From assembly GCA_937975655.1 (NCBI GenBank), contig CALJTZ010000593.1, positions 1 to 6,225 of the forward strand: a stretch of 6,225 bases of DNA, in the 5' to 3' direction. The notes beneath the pieces were generated by a model. The model had not been told where the DNA came from, ran no database searches, and saw only the letters and a program-made list of their open reading frames with translations. Source of the stretch: an uncultured Synechococcus sp. (GTDB taxonomy: Bacteria > Cyanobacteriota > Cyanobacteriia > PCC-6307 > Cyanobiaceae). Positions 1 through 5,561 of this stretch are shown piece by piece (the stretch's first letter is position 1; each line of letters opens with the position of its first letter). The position numbers were made by a program, and so were the translations under genes.

Positions 1-14
1 GAGAGAGAGAGAGG
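1..14. repeat. (GA)6 dinucleotide tract at window edge
   Basis: The window opens with six GA units followed by GG, a simple purine tract (pyrimidine tract on the minus strand). It lies 72 bases beyond the stop codon of the serine recombinase. It may continue outside the window. It could be a genuine low-complexity spacer or a contig-end artefact. Between it and the recombinase stop (15-85) I see no gene, only a short GGAGC/GCTCC hairpin at 54-67 with no T-run. Confidence 0.5.
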
Positions 15-85
15 CTCCTGTGCCAGTTAGTCCGTGGATGTAGCCCTTGTGAGGGAGCTGGTGCTCCTAGCTGTGGAGCGGAAGC

Positions 86-1381
86 TCAAATACGAAGCTG
101 AACATGGGCAACGGCTTGATTCCGTACCTCCACCCGAGCCACCAGCTGCTGAAACAGCAGACGCAGCTCTTCTGGCTCTAGGTGCTCCAGCAGGTGAGGA
201 GACGCTATCTCCGCTAGCAGCTTGGGATCCACTGGATCCTGGCTATGCAGATTCTGCAACTTGTCCCGCTTCAGCTGAATAGCGTCCTCGAGGTCGGGGT
301 CGTTCAGTTGCTCGAGCCGTTTGATGGCGTCGCGTAGCTCCTGGGCCTCAGGAGGCTCGGTGGCTATCACGCTCGTTAGCGCTAATGCTCGGTCGGCGAT
401 GGCCTGGAAAATGGCGTCGCGGATGACCGACTCGTGGGTGCTCTTGTACTGCTGGGGGCAGCCCCGTGCCTTACACACCATCGACGGAATCGTGCGGCCA
501 CCGGCATAACTCATGGACTTGCCGCAGTTACCACACCTGCACAAGCTGGTGAGCAGGCGGGGGATTATGTCGCTGTTATGACCCCACATACGTCGGTTGG
601 TGGCGAGCTGGTGGGTAATGCGGTCGAACTCGGCGTGGGTGATTAACGCCTCGTGGGCGTCCCACACTATTTCGGCGAATAGGTGATTGGGTTGTTGGTT
701 ATAGCCGATGCCGCCTCGGAGGATCGGGTTGAGTAGCCAGGCGCGGACGGCGTTGCAGCTGTTGATTGGGATGGCGCCCAGATCCTGGCGGTCCCAGACG
801 GTGAGGCTGGTGCTCATCCTCCAGTTGTTCTCGCGCAGGATGCGGAGAAAGGCCTGGGCGCGATGCCACTCCACGGGGTGGGGCCTGAGCGCCGTCTTGT
901 CGGGGGTGATGCAGTAGCCCCAGGGGGCGCGGCCGCGGAGCGGCAGGCGTTTCTTGCGGCCCTCGCGTAGGCCGGCGCGGATGCGTTGGGAGAGCATTCG
1001 GCTCTCCATCTCCGCCATGGTGGTCATGATCCGGCTCATCACGAAGCCGGCGGGTGTCTCGGACTCGATGGTGCCGCCGTCGATGGCGGTGAGCGTCACG
1101 CCCCGTTTGGCGGCGAAGGCGATGGCGGCGTCCACGTCGGCGGCGTCCCGGCCAAGCCGGTCGACTCTGGTGATCACCACCTCGTCCACCTTGCGGCGGT
1201 CGATCAGGTCCAGCAGGGCCAGGTAGCCCACCCGGTCGCTCTCACGGCCGCTTTGGATGTCCTCAATCACCTGATCCACGCCAGTCGCCATCACGCGTGA
1301 GCGCTGGTTCTCCAGGGCGGAGAGCTGCTCACCGGAGCTGGTGCTCACACGGATGTAGCCGACTCGCAGGGAGGAACTCAT
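86..1381 (-). CDS. Serine site-specific recombinase, XisF-like (cyanobacterial type)
   Basis: This 431-aa protein should cut and rejoin DNA through a serine-DNA intermediate, giving integration, excision or inversion. The N-terminal resolvase domain (about residues 6-140) starts with Y-I-R-V-S, where S13 is the likely nucleophile with R11; R46 (QSGR) and D74, R75, R78 (TRVDRLGRD) complete the expected active site. A recombinase-type DNA-binding domain follows (about 150-260), starting at RAPWGY. A zinc ribbon follows that, with C283, C286, C303 and C308, and then a helical C-terminal region (345-412). The resolvase domain and the RAPWGY junction resemble XisF, the fdxN-element recombinase of heterocystous cyanobacteria, but a heterocyst role is not implied here. 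The ATG has AGGAG (1386-1390, minus strand) four bases upstream. The gene diverges from the plus-strand array. Family assignment is firm; the DNA target is unknown. Confidence 0.93.
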   Translation of the reverse strand: MSSSLRVGYIRVSTSSGEQLSALENQRSRVMATGVDQVIEDIQSGRESDRVGYLALLDLIDRRKVDEVVITRVDRLGRDAADVDAAIAFAAKRGVTLTAIDGGTIESETPAGFVMSRIMTTMAEMESRMLSQRIRAGLREGRKKRLPLRGRAPWGYCITPDKTALRPHPVEWHRAQAFLRILRENNWRMSTSLTVWDRQDLGAIPINSCNAVRAWLLNPILRGGIGYNQQPNHLFAEIVWDAHEALITHAEFDRITHQLATNRRMWGHNSDIIPRLLTSLCRCGNCGKSMSYAGGRTIPSMVCKARGCPQQYKSTHESVIRDAIFQAIADRALALTSVIATEPPEAQELRDAIKRLEQLNDPDLEDAIQLKRDKLQNLHSQDPVDPKLLAEIASPHLLEHLEPEELRLLFQQLVARVEVRNQAVAHVQLRI

Positions 1382-1470
1382 GAGACTCCTGCCAAAGCCT
1401 TGCTACCTATTGAGATATCTGTTTTAACGTGGTCTTCAGAGCACCTCCAATGGACGCTTTTCTGAGGCCA
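1382..1470. promoter_or_regulatory. Divergent intergenic control region
   Basis: This 89-base gap separates the minus-strand serine recombinase from the plus-strand array, so promoters for both directions should lie here. It is visibly more AT-rich in its middle (about 1409-1428) than the flanking genes. An 8-bp perfect palindrome, AGATATCT, sits at 1413-1420 and could be an operator half or chance. The recombinase Shine-Dalgarno is at 1386-1390. No well-matched promoter was found for the minus strand. Confidence 0.5.
1400..1428 (+). promoter_or_regulatory. Possible sigma-70-type promoter for the plus-strand array
   Basis: TTGCTA (1400-1405) and TTTAAC (1423-1428) are separated by 17 bases, each matching four of six consensus positions for a -35 and -10 element. 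The predicted start near 1435 lies upstream of the ATG at 1471 and just past the GTG at 1429, which argues for the later start. The match is modest and untested. Confidence 0.3.
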
Positions 1471-1695
1471 ATGGCTGAAAACCCTTTCTACCACTCAATC
1501 CAGGACGGCTCTGCCCTCTTGAGTGCGATTTCGACGCAGCTTGACTGCCTCTCCGATCTCGCACAACTGCCTCTCAACGCTGCGGAGCGAAGCACCGCCA
1601 ACCGGGCGGTACAGGCGATCAACGCGGTGCTTGCCGGTGCCCTTGAGGTCGCCGCCGCCGAAAACAGCCGCTGGGGGCTCAAGAGCGATGTCTGA
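1471..1695 (+). CDS. Small hypothetical protein (74 aa), first gene of the plus-strand array
   Basis: I do not recognise this protein. It is 74 residues from the chosen ATG, acidic to neutral, with an alanine- and leucine-rich helical stretch (about residues 13-62) and no transmembrane segment, signal peptide or metal-binding motif. The frame is open upstream, and GTG at 1429 (88 aa) or ATG at 1450 are alternatives. I chose ATG 1471 because GAGG (1464-1467) lies three bases upstream, while the other two have no Shine-Dalgarno; a possible -10 box at 1423-1428 would also put GTG 1429 outside the transcript. Its stop overlaps the next start by 8 bases (1688-1695), consistent with coupled translation to the DUF6378-like gene. 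That overlap and the shared direction are the main support for its being real. Confidence 0.6.
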   Translation: MAENPFYHSIQDGSALLSAISTQLDCLSDLAQLPLNAAERSTANRAVQAINAVLAGALEVAAAENSRWGLKSDV

Positions 1696-1969
1696 CCAGC
1701 TCGAAGCCACCCTGCAGGAGCGGGGCAACCGCTACGGCGACTTCAAGGGGCACGCCACAGCCACCATGCAGCTCAAGCGCCAGATACGCATTGAGCTGAT
1801 TCACCGGGGCAAGTCCCTGGCGGACGACCAGATGGAGGCGCTGGACATGATCTGTCACAAGATCGGCCGCATCATCAACGGCGATCCTGACTATGCCGAC
1901 TCATGGCATGACATCGCCGGCTATGCCCAGCTGGTGGCGAACCGCCTGAACGGTGAGGGAGTGCAGTGA
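1688..1969 (+). CDS. DUF6378-like phage protein (93 aa)
   Basis: This 93-aa protein has the pattern of the phage/prophage family DUF6378: an early L-x-E-R-G-x-R-Y-G-D-F (about residues 8-19), a central E-A-L-D-M-I-x-x-K-I-x-R-I (57-69), then D-x-W-x-D-I-A-G-Y (77-85). The acidic and tyrosine positions resemble small all-alpha phage proteins, but the biochemical role is unknown to me and no catalytic claim is made. A longer in-frame reading from 1523 exists, but its first 55 residues lie antisense-like across the preceding gene and look uninformative. ATG 1688 gives the family's usual start, a few residues before the conserved block. It overlaps the upstream gene by 8 bases, and its TGA is embedded in the GTGA start of the tyrosine recombinase, so the three are probably one transcript. 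Confidence 0.82.
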   Translation: MSDQLEATLQERGNRYGDFKGHATATMQLKRQIRIELIHRGKSLADDQMEALDMICHKIGRIINGDPDYADSWHDIAGYAQLVANRLNGEGVQ

Positions 1970-2823
1970 CCACGACCATCGACCTCAACGCGGCGTGGGC
2001 CGCCTTTCAACAGGAGCGTTCCGTCACGCTCTGCGCCACCAGCTTGAGCACTGATTACGCGCAGGTGCAGAAGTGGTTCGACCGCTGCCCCATCCAAGAA
2101 CTGGATCGCGGTCGGGAGATCATGAGCTGGATCTGGGCCCAGGAACCCAACAAGGCAGCACGCCGGGTGGCGATGTATCTCAAGACGCTCTATCGCTGGG
2201 CGGCTTCTGAGGACGTGGCGCTGGTGAGCCGTAATCCGGTGGCCAGCTACAAGTTCCCCAAAAAGCCGCAGGGTGAGCACGAGGTAATCGTCATACCGCG
2301 CTCGGAACTGCCGTTCCTTTTTGCTGGGTTGACCTCCAAATGCAGGAAGGCAAGGCCTTGGCATTTTGTGGCTGAGACCATGCTCCAAACCGGTGCCAGG
2401 ACCGGCGAGGTTTTTGCTGCCAAGTGGGACGACATCAAGGGGGAGCGGTTGCTTGTTCACCAGAACATGACCCTCACCCATGGGCTCAAGGCGTCCACCA
2501 AGACCAACCGCAAGCGGTGGGTGCCCCTCAACCCGACCATGCGGGGAATCTTGGAAGAGCTGCCCCGCACCAGTGAGTTCCTCTTCCCTTGGAATCGCTC
2601 GGCCTTCCAGTCGTTTTTCCAGGATCGGGTGGGCAAGTTGGTGGAGCAGGGGGTGATCTCGCGGGCCTATCGCCCCTACGACCTCCGCCACACCGCCATC
2701 TCGGGGTGGTTGGAGGCAGGCATCCCGATCACCCAAACGGCCAGTTGGGCGGGCAACAGCGCTCAGGTCATCTGGGCGCACTACGCCAACACCACCTCTG
2801 ACTACGAGATGCCGGTCCTCTGA
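1966..2823 (+). CDS. Tyrosine recombinase / phage-type integrase with variant catalytic residues
   Basis: This 285-aa integrase should catalyse strand exchange through a 3'-phosphotyrosyl intermediate. An N-terminal SAM-like core-binding domain spans about residues 8-95 and the catalytic domain 105-285. Visible catalytic positions are R145 (TGARTGE), K179 (STKT), R241 (YDLRHT) and Y273 (AHYAN). Two positions differ from the usual R-K-H-R-H/W-Y set: Y238 stands where box II normally has His, and N264 (WAGNS) stands where the second His or Trp is expected, nine residues before the tyrosine as in lambda Int. YDLRH occurs in other cyanobacterial integrases, so the protein may well be active. The GTG start overlaps the preceding stop (GTGA at 1966-1969) and follows GAGGGAG (1955-1961). 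The length fits a compact phage or island integrase lacking an arm-binding domain. A terminator-like hairpin follows. Confidence 0.92.
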   Translation: MTTTIDLNAAWAAFQQERSVTLCATSLSTDYAQVQKWFDRCPIQELDRGREIMSWIWAQEPNKAARRVAMYLKTLYRWAASEDVALVSRNPVASYKFPKKPQGEHEVIVIPRSELPFLFAGLTSKCRKARPWHFVAETMLQTGARTGEVFAAKWDDIKGERLLVHQNMTLTHGLKASTKTNRKRWVPLNPTMRGILEELPRTSEFLFPWNRSAFQSFFQDRVGKLVEQGVISRAYRPYDLRHTAISGWLEAGIPITQTASWAGNSAQVIWAHYANTTSDYEMPVL

Positions 2824-2840
2824 ACCGGTGCCTCCCTACC

Positions 2841-2863
2841 AAGCGAACCTTCGCTTTTCTTTC
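2841..2863 (+). terminator. Terminator-like hairpin after the tyrosine recombinase
   Basis: AAGCGA (2841-2846) pairs with TCGCTT (2851-2856) around a four-base loop, followed by a T-rich run (2855-2862, interrupted by one C). It lies in the only sizeable gap (2824-2866) of the plus-strand array, directly after the integrase. The stem is short with three GC pairs, so it may be a weak terminator or attenuator that lowers read-through into downstream genes. Confidence 0.42.
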
Positions 2864-2866
2864 CCC

Positions 2867-3043
2867 ATGACTACCTCACCGAGTAAGCCCCTGGACTGCG
2901 ACCCTACCGAGCAGCAAGCGCGGCAGGACTTCCTAGACGAGCTCTACGTCCGTTCGGGCCGGGACCGCTCCAACCACCCGATGCACTGCCTCTACACCGG
3001 CCTCTACCTCGAGTGGACCCAAGCCCAACAGCAGGACGCGTGA
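2867..3043 (+). CDS. Small hypothetical protein (58 aa), phage-like
   Basis: This 58-aa protein has no function I can assign. Its centre reads like a small cyanophage or cyanobacterial accessory protein: F-L-D-E-L-Y (residues 25-30), G-R-D-R-S-N-H-P-M-H (34-43) and Y-T-G-L-Y (46-50). It has no signal peptide or membrane segment. An in-frame ATG at 2828 would add 13 residues but would place the hairpin at 2841-2856 inside the coding region and lacks a Shine-Dalgarno. ATG 2867 is preferred, although it too has only CCCC immediately upstream and no recognisable ribosome binding site. The stop overlaps the next start (TGATG at 3041-3045). It is the first gene after the terminator-like hairpin. 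Confidence 0.65.
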   Translation: MTTSPSKPLDCDPTEQQARQDFLDELYVRSGRDRSNHPMHCLYTGLYLEWTQAQQQDA

Positions 3044-3198
3044 TGACTGATCAGCAACTCGAGCAGCTGTTTGATGCCTGGTGGCGCGACAGCTACCCCA
3101 TGGCACCGGTGAACAAGCAGAGCCGCGCCAGTCACCTCGCCTTTGGCCGGTGGGTGCTGGAAGCCCCCGCACATGAAAGCGAGGAACCCAGCGCATGA
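3043..3198 (+). CDS. Small hypothetical protein (51 aa), phage-like
   Basis: This 51-aa protein is not assigned a function. It is rich in aromatic and acidic residues near the N-terminus (L-F-D-A-W-W-R-D-S-Y, residues 9-18), then S-H-L-A-F-G-R-W (30-37), with a polar tail. The pattern looks like a conserved small cyanophage protein rather than noise, but that is a judgement from recall, not a search. ATG 3043 has AGGA (3033-3036) six bases upstream and shares one base with the previous stop. Ten extra upstream codons in the same frame overlap the preceding gene and are not needed. The stop is embedded in ATGA (3195-3198), the start of the next gene, so translation is probably coupled on both sides. 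Confidence 0.65.
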   Translation: MTDQQLEQLFDAWWRDSYPMAPVNKQSRASHLAFGRWVLEAPAHESEEPSA

Positions 3199-3524
3199 AG
3201 TCCGAACGATTCGAGGCCCACTCCCTTTGGATCGATACCAACTTCGACATGAACGGCCGTTATTGGACGGTCTGGAAGCCCAACACCACTCAGATCTTCC
3301 GCGACAGCAAAGAGATGTTGCGGTGGATCTCCTGGCCGCCAAAGACGCCAACCGGTGATTCGTTGCGTTCGTGGATCAGTTCGCTCCAAGCCGCTGACGC
3401 CGAACGCAAACAACGCCCTGCCCCAGTAGGGGACGCCAATGTCCCCCACAGCTTTGACCCCCTCGCTTACGAATCAGCTCTTGACGACTCTGACCCCAAC
3501 CACGCAACTCGCACCATCATCTAA
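3195..3524 (+). CDS. Hypothetical protein (109 aa)
   Basis: I do not recognise a family. Residues 1-50 look folded and aromatic-rich (I-D-T-N-F-D-M-N-G-R-Y-W-T-V-W-K at about 13-28, and M-L-R-W-I-S-W at 41-47). Residues 65-109 are polar, with Ala, Pro and Asp, and are probably flexible. ATG 3195 overlaps the upstream stop as ATGA and has GAGGA (3181-3185) nine bases before it, which is good support for the start. The last 86 bases overlap the deaminase frame (from 3439), an unusually long same-strand overlap in an array where other overlaps are 1-8 bases. Either the tail of this protein or the N-terminal extension of the deaminase is therefore likely to be weakly constrained. Confidence 0.68.
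   Translation: MKSERFEAHSLWIDTNFDMNGRYWTVWKPNTTQIFRDSKEMLRWISWPPKTPTGDSLRSWISSLQAADAERKQRPAPVGDANVPHSFDPLAYESALDDSDPNHATRTII
3428..3433 (+). promoter_or_regulatory. Shine-Dalgarno deciding the deaminase start
   Basis: AGGGGA ends five bases before ATG 3439. It supports this start even though it places the deaminase start 86 bases inside the preceding gene. No other in-frame ATG exists before the conserved core; only TTG codons at 3454 and 3481 are available, without a ribosome binding site. Confidence 0.6.
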
Positions 3525-3948
3525 ATGGCATCGACGCTTCCTTGAGGTGGCCACTCTCGTCTCCACCTGGAGCCGGGATCCCTCGACACAGGTAGGTGCA
3601 GTGGCGGTGCGTGATCGGCGCATCTTGGCCACCGGCTACAACGGCCTCCCCGCAGGTGTGGCAGACACGCCAGAGCGGCTGGATAACCGAGAGCTCAAGC
3701 TGCTGCTCACCAGTCACGCCGAGACCAACCTGCTCACCTACGCCGCACGCGACGGGGTGAGCCTGTGTGGCGCCACCGTCTACGTGACCCTGTGGCCCTG
3801 TAGTCACTGCGCTGGTCAGCTGATCAACGCTGGTGTGGTGCAGGTGGTGATCCCCAACCAGGAGCCACCCGAGCGGTGGGCCACCTCGTTCTCGTTGGCG
3901 CGGCAGATGTTCCTGGAAGCCGGCGTTGAGCTGGTGGGGTTGGGCTGA
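3439..3948 (+). CDS. Deoxycytidylate (dCMP) deaminase family protein
   Basis: This 169-aa cytoplasmic enzyme probably deaminates dCMP to dUMP, the substrate of thymidylate synthase, raising dTTP supply for DNA synthesis. The zinc-dependent deaminase signature is complete: H93-A-E95 (zinc ligand and proton-shuttle Glu) and P120-C121-x-x-C124 (two zinc ligands). The RDPSTQVGAV block (46-55) and GYNGLP (66-71) are typical of the dCMP deaminase/ComEB branch rather than tRNA or cytosine deaminases. Residues 1-28 (Ser, Thr and Leu rich) are a non-conserved extension, since family members normally begin near K29-W30. The ATG is retained because of its Shine-Dalgarno at 3428-3433. The stop overlaps the next gene as TGATG (3946-3950). 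Such deaminases are common in phages, which fits the setting. A related small-nucleotide deaminase remains possible. Confidence 0.9.
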   Translation: MSPTALTPSLTNQLLTTLTPTTQLAPSSKWHRRFLEVATLVSTWSRDPSTQVGAVAVRDRRILATGYNGLPAGVADTPERLDNRELKLLLTSHAETNLLTYAARDGVSLCGATVYVTLWPCSHCAGQLINAGVVQVVIPNQEPPERWATSFSLARQMFLEAGVELVGLG

Positions 3949-4310
3949 TGCCTCTCTATAAGTGTCCGCCCTGCCCGAAGTGCGGGTCGCGGTTGAACCG
4001 TGTGGTGTTTATGCGTCGCCTTGATGAAGGCGATCAGCTGCGCCGTAGGGCGTGCGAGACCTGTGACCACCGCTGGTATTCGCTGCAGCCGCAAGAGGAG
4101 CTGGTGTCCACGCACCTGATCCGTTGGCAAGGCAAAAAGCCGGTGATCGACCGAGAGCCGGTGCCGGCACCACCCACCATCGCCGCCAAAGCGCTCGATG
4201 CGTTTTGGGCTGAGCAGCACAACGAGGAGTCGCTCAGCTCAGAGCAGCGGATGCGCTCGGCGTTTCAGGTCGTTGTCGACCACATCATTCCACCTTCAGT
4301 CGTTTCGTAA
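3948..4310 (+). CDS. NrdR-like zinc-ribbon protein without ATP-cone
   Basis: This 120-aa protein carries one zinc ribbon with C9-P-K-C12-G and C36-E-T-C39 (an extra C6 lies just before). The intervening and following residues (R-R-L-D-E-G-D-Q-L-R-R-R-A and H-R-W-Y-S) follow the pattern of the N-terminal ribbon of NrdR, the repressor of ribonucleotide reductase genes. The remaining 80 residues do not look like the ATP-cone that NrdR uses to sense nucleotides. They are proline-rich (about 60-77) and then helical. It may bind nucleic acid, or be a phage adaptor of host transcription; I do not call it NrdR. ATG 3948 overlaps the deaminase stop by one base, so the two are probably co-translated. 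Similar ribbons with RRRAC and HRWY motifs occur in cyanophage proteins, by recollection only. Confidence 0.75.
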   Translation: MPLYKCPPCPKCGSRLNRVVFMRRLDEGDQLRRRACETCDHRWYSLQPQEELVSTHLIRWQGKKPVIDREPVPAPPTIAAKALDAFWAEQHNEESLSSEQRMRSAFQVVVDHIIPPSVVS

Positions 4311-4318
4311 CTAGGACC

Positions 4319-5413
4319 ATGATCAAAAACCACGAGAGCGCTGCGATCAGTCGCTACCTCGAGGACATCGCACGACACCCGTTGATGACTCCATCGGAGG
4401 AGATTCAGCTGGGGAAGCTGGTGCAGGAAGCCATCGCGCTGGAGGCGTCGGGGCGGCCGTTGTCTAAGGCGGAGCGGCGGATCGTTAAGCGTGGTGAGCG
4501 TGCCAAGCGCCGGTTCATTGAGGCCAACCTGCGGCTGGTGGTGTCGCTGGCTAAGAAGTACGCCTCGCGCAACCTTGCCTTTATTGAGTTGATGGATCTG
4601 GTGCAGGAGGGCAGCATTGGCCTGATGCGGGCGGTCGAGATGTTTGATCCCTCCCGCGGCTACAAGTTCTCCACCTACTCCTACTGGTGGATTCGGCAGG
4701 CCATGAGCCGGGCCATCGCTCAAAAGGAGCGGATCTTGAAGGTCCCCTGCAGCGTTGTGGAAAAGGTCAACAAGATGAACAAGGTGAGCCGGGAGGAGGC
4801 GCACCGCTTGGGGCGGATGCCGACTCGCGCTGAGCTGGCTGCGGCTCTCGACACCACCGAGGCTGAACTGGAGCTCATGATTGAGCGGGGCGGGCCGATG
4901 CTGTCGCTCGATGCGTTCTGCAAGGACTCGGATAGCGTCACGCTGCTTGATCAGCTGGCGGATCCGGTGTCATTGGATCGCTCCGATGAGGAGATGCTGC
5001 TGGAGCTGTCCATCAACTCCTCCACGCTGCAGCTGTGCATGGAGAAGCTCGAGGAGAAGGAACAGCACCTGTTGCGGCTGCGCTACGGCTTTGACGGCAA
5101 GCAGCGGGCCACCTACACCGAGGTCGGGCAGGAGCTGGGGGTCAGCCGCGAACGGGCGCGGCAGATCATCACCAAGGCCTCGATGAAGCTGAAGGTCTAC
5201 CTCAGACAAGCTGGGATGGATCCAGCCGGTAGCCCCAGAGTTTCAACACCAGACGTACCGGCCAAGGCACACCCGCTCGTGAAGCGTGCCGCACCGGATA
5301 GCGTTGGGCAGCTTGTGCCGGAGCAGTGGTCGCTTCAGGCTCGGCGAGAAGTATGGACATCTCCAACTCGGAGACGTACGCAATCGCCTTCCGAATTATC
5401 GACTGTTGCATGA
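4319..5413 (+). CDS. Sigma-70 family factor, picocyanobacterial group 2-like, with extended tail
   Basis: This 364-aa protein should direct RNA polymerase to a promoter set. Region 1.1 is absent. Region 1.2 is at about 8-36, region 2 at 64-138 (including R-G-Y-K-F-S-T-Y at 113-120 and W-W-I-R-Q-A-M at 123-129, the -10 recognition and melting segment), region 3 at about 150-200 with the S-L-D-A-F finger near 196-215, and region 4 at 236-296 with a helix-turn-helix at 265-292. The linker at 38-63 resembles picocyanobacterial group 2 factors. Region 4.2 is divergent: R-E-R-A-R-Q-I-I-T-K-A replaces the usual RERIRQIEAKA. Residues about 298-364 extend past the normal end and lie antisense to another gene. 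ATG 4319 follows AGGA (4313-4316) by only two bases. It ends the plus-strand array and is eight bases from the zinc-ribbon gene. It could be a host-derived gene or phage-borne. Confidence 0.93.
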   Translation: MIKNHESAAISRYLEDIARHPLMTPSEEIQLGKLVQEAIALEASGRPLSKAERRIVKRGERAKRRFIEANLRLVVSLAKKYASRNLAFIELMDLVQEGSIGLMRAVEMFDPSRGYKFSTYSYWWIRQAMSRAIAQKERILKVPCSVVEKVNKMNKVSREEAHRLGRMPTRAELAAALDTTEAELELMIERGGPMLSLDAFCKDSDSVTLLDQLADPVSLDRSDEEMLLELSINSSTLQLCMEKLEEKEQHLLRLRYGFDGKQRATYTEVGQELGVSRERARQIITKASMKLKVYLRQAGMDPAGSPRVSTPDVPAKAHPLVKRAAPDSVGQLVPEQWSLQARREVWTSPTRRRTQSPSELSTVA

Positions 5414-5558
5414 AATGCTGTTCCAGCATCGAACAGGCGAGTTCTGCAATGCGCTCGGGCTCCTCAGATGCGTGATTTCGCAGAGCTCGCTTGCCTTTCT
5501 CCATCTCGAGAGAGGCAGCGAGTGAAAGCTCTGGCACTAACCATTCAGCAAGAGCCAT
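5202..5558 (-). CDS. Hypothetical helical protein (118 aa), convergent with sigma gene
   Basis: This protein is not assigned a function. Residues about 1-75 form a run of probable amphipathic helices, regularly patterned with Leu, Ala and Glu (A-E-W-L-V-P-E-L-S-L near the start, E-L-A-C-S-M-L-E-Q-H-F-M-Q-Q at about 36-49), unlike random antisense coding. A Pro/Ala/Thr linker and a basic, aromatic tail follow. ATG at 5558-5556 is preferred over a TTG eight codons upstream (5582); AGG at 5565-5567 (minus strand) is a plausible ribosome site. The 3' 212 bases overlap the sigma gene on the other strand (5202-5413). The sigma conserved core ends near 5207, so the region of double coding carries the tails of both proteins. 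It is divergent from the 57-aa gene at 5591. Confidence 0.6.
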   Translation of the reverse strand: MALAEWLVPELSLAASLEMEKGKRALRNHASEEPERIAELACSMLEQHFMQQSIIRKAIAYVSELEMSILLAEPEATTAPAQAAQRYPVRHASRAGVPWPVRLVLKLWGYRLDPSQLV

Positions 5559-5561
5559 TGA

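Noticed and set aside
54..67. GGAGC-TGGT-GCTCC hairpin downstream of the serine recombinase, as a terminator
   Set aside because: The stem is only five pairs and no T-run follows on the minus strand, so it does not support a rho-independent terminator call.
34..282. 82-codon plus-strand frame at the left edge
   Set aside because: Most of it is antisense to the C-terminal coding end of the serine recombinase, it has no ribosome site before its GTG, and its sequence is low-complexity Ala/Pro/Glu.
1921..2781. 286-codon minus-strand open frame opposite the tyrosine recombinase
   Set aside because: It is antisense to a protein with a clear catalytic core, has Gly/Pro/His/Arg-rich composition typical of GC-rich shadow frames, and shows no recognisable motif.
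3132..3449. Minus-strand frames of about 105-115 codons across the small-gene cluster
   Set aside because: The plus-strand genes here have good starts, Shine-Dalgarno sites and coupled junctions; the antisense frames have no such support.
4265..4804. 179-codon minus-strand open frame opposite the sigma gene
   Set aside because: It lies across sigma regions 1.2-2.4, which are unmistakable on the plus strand; its composition (His, Leu and Gln rich) is that of a shadow frame.
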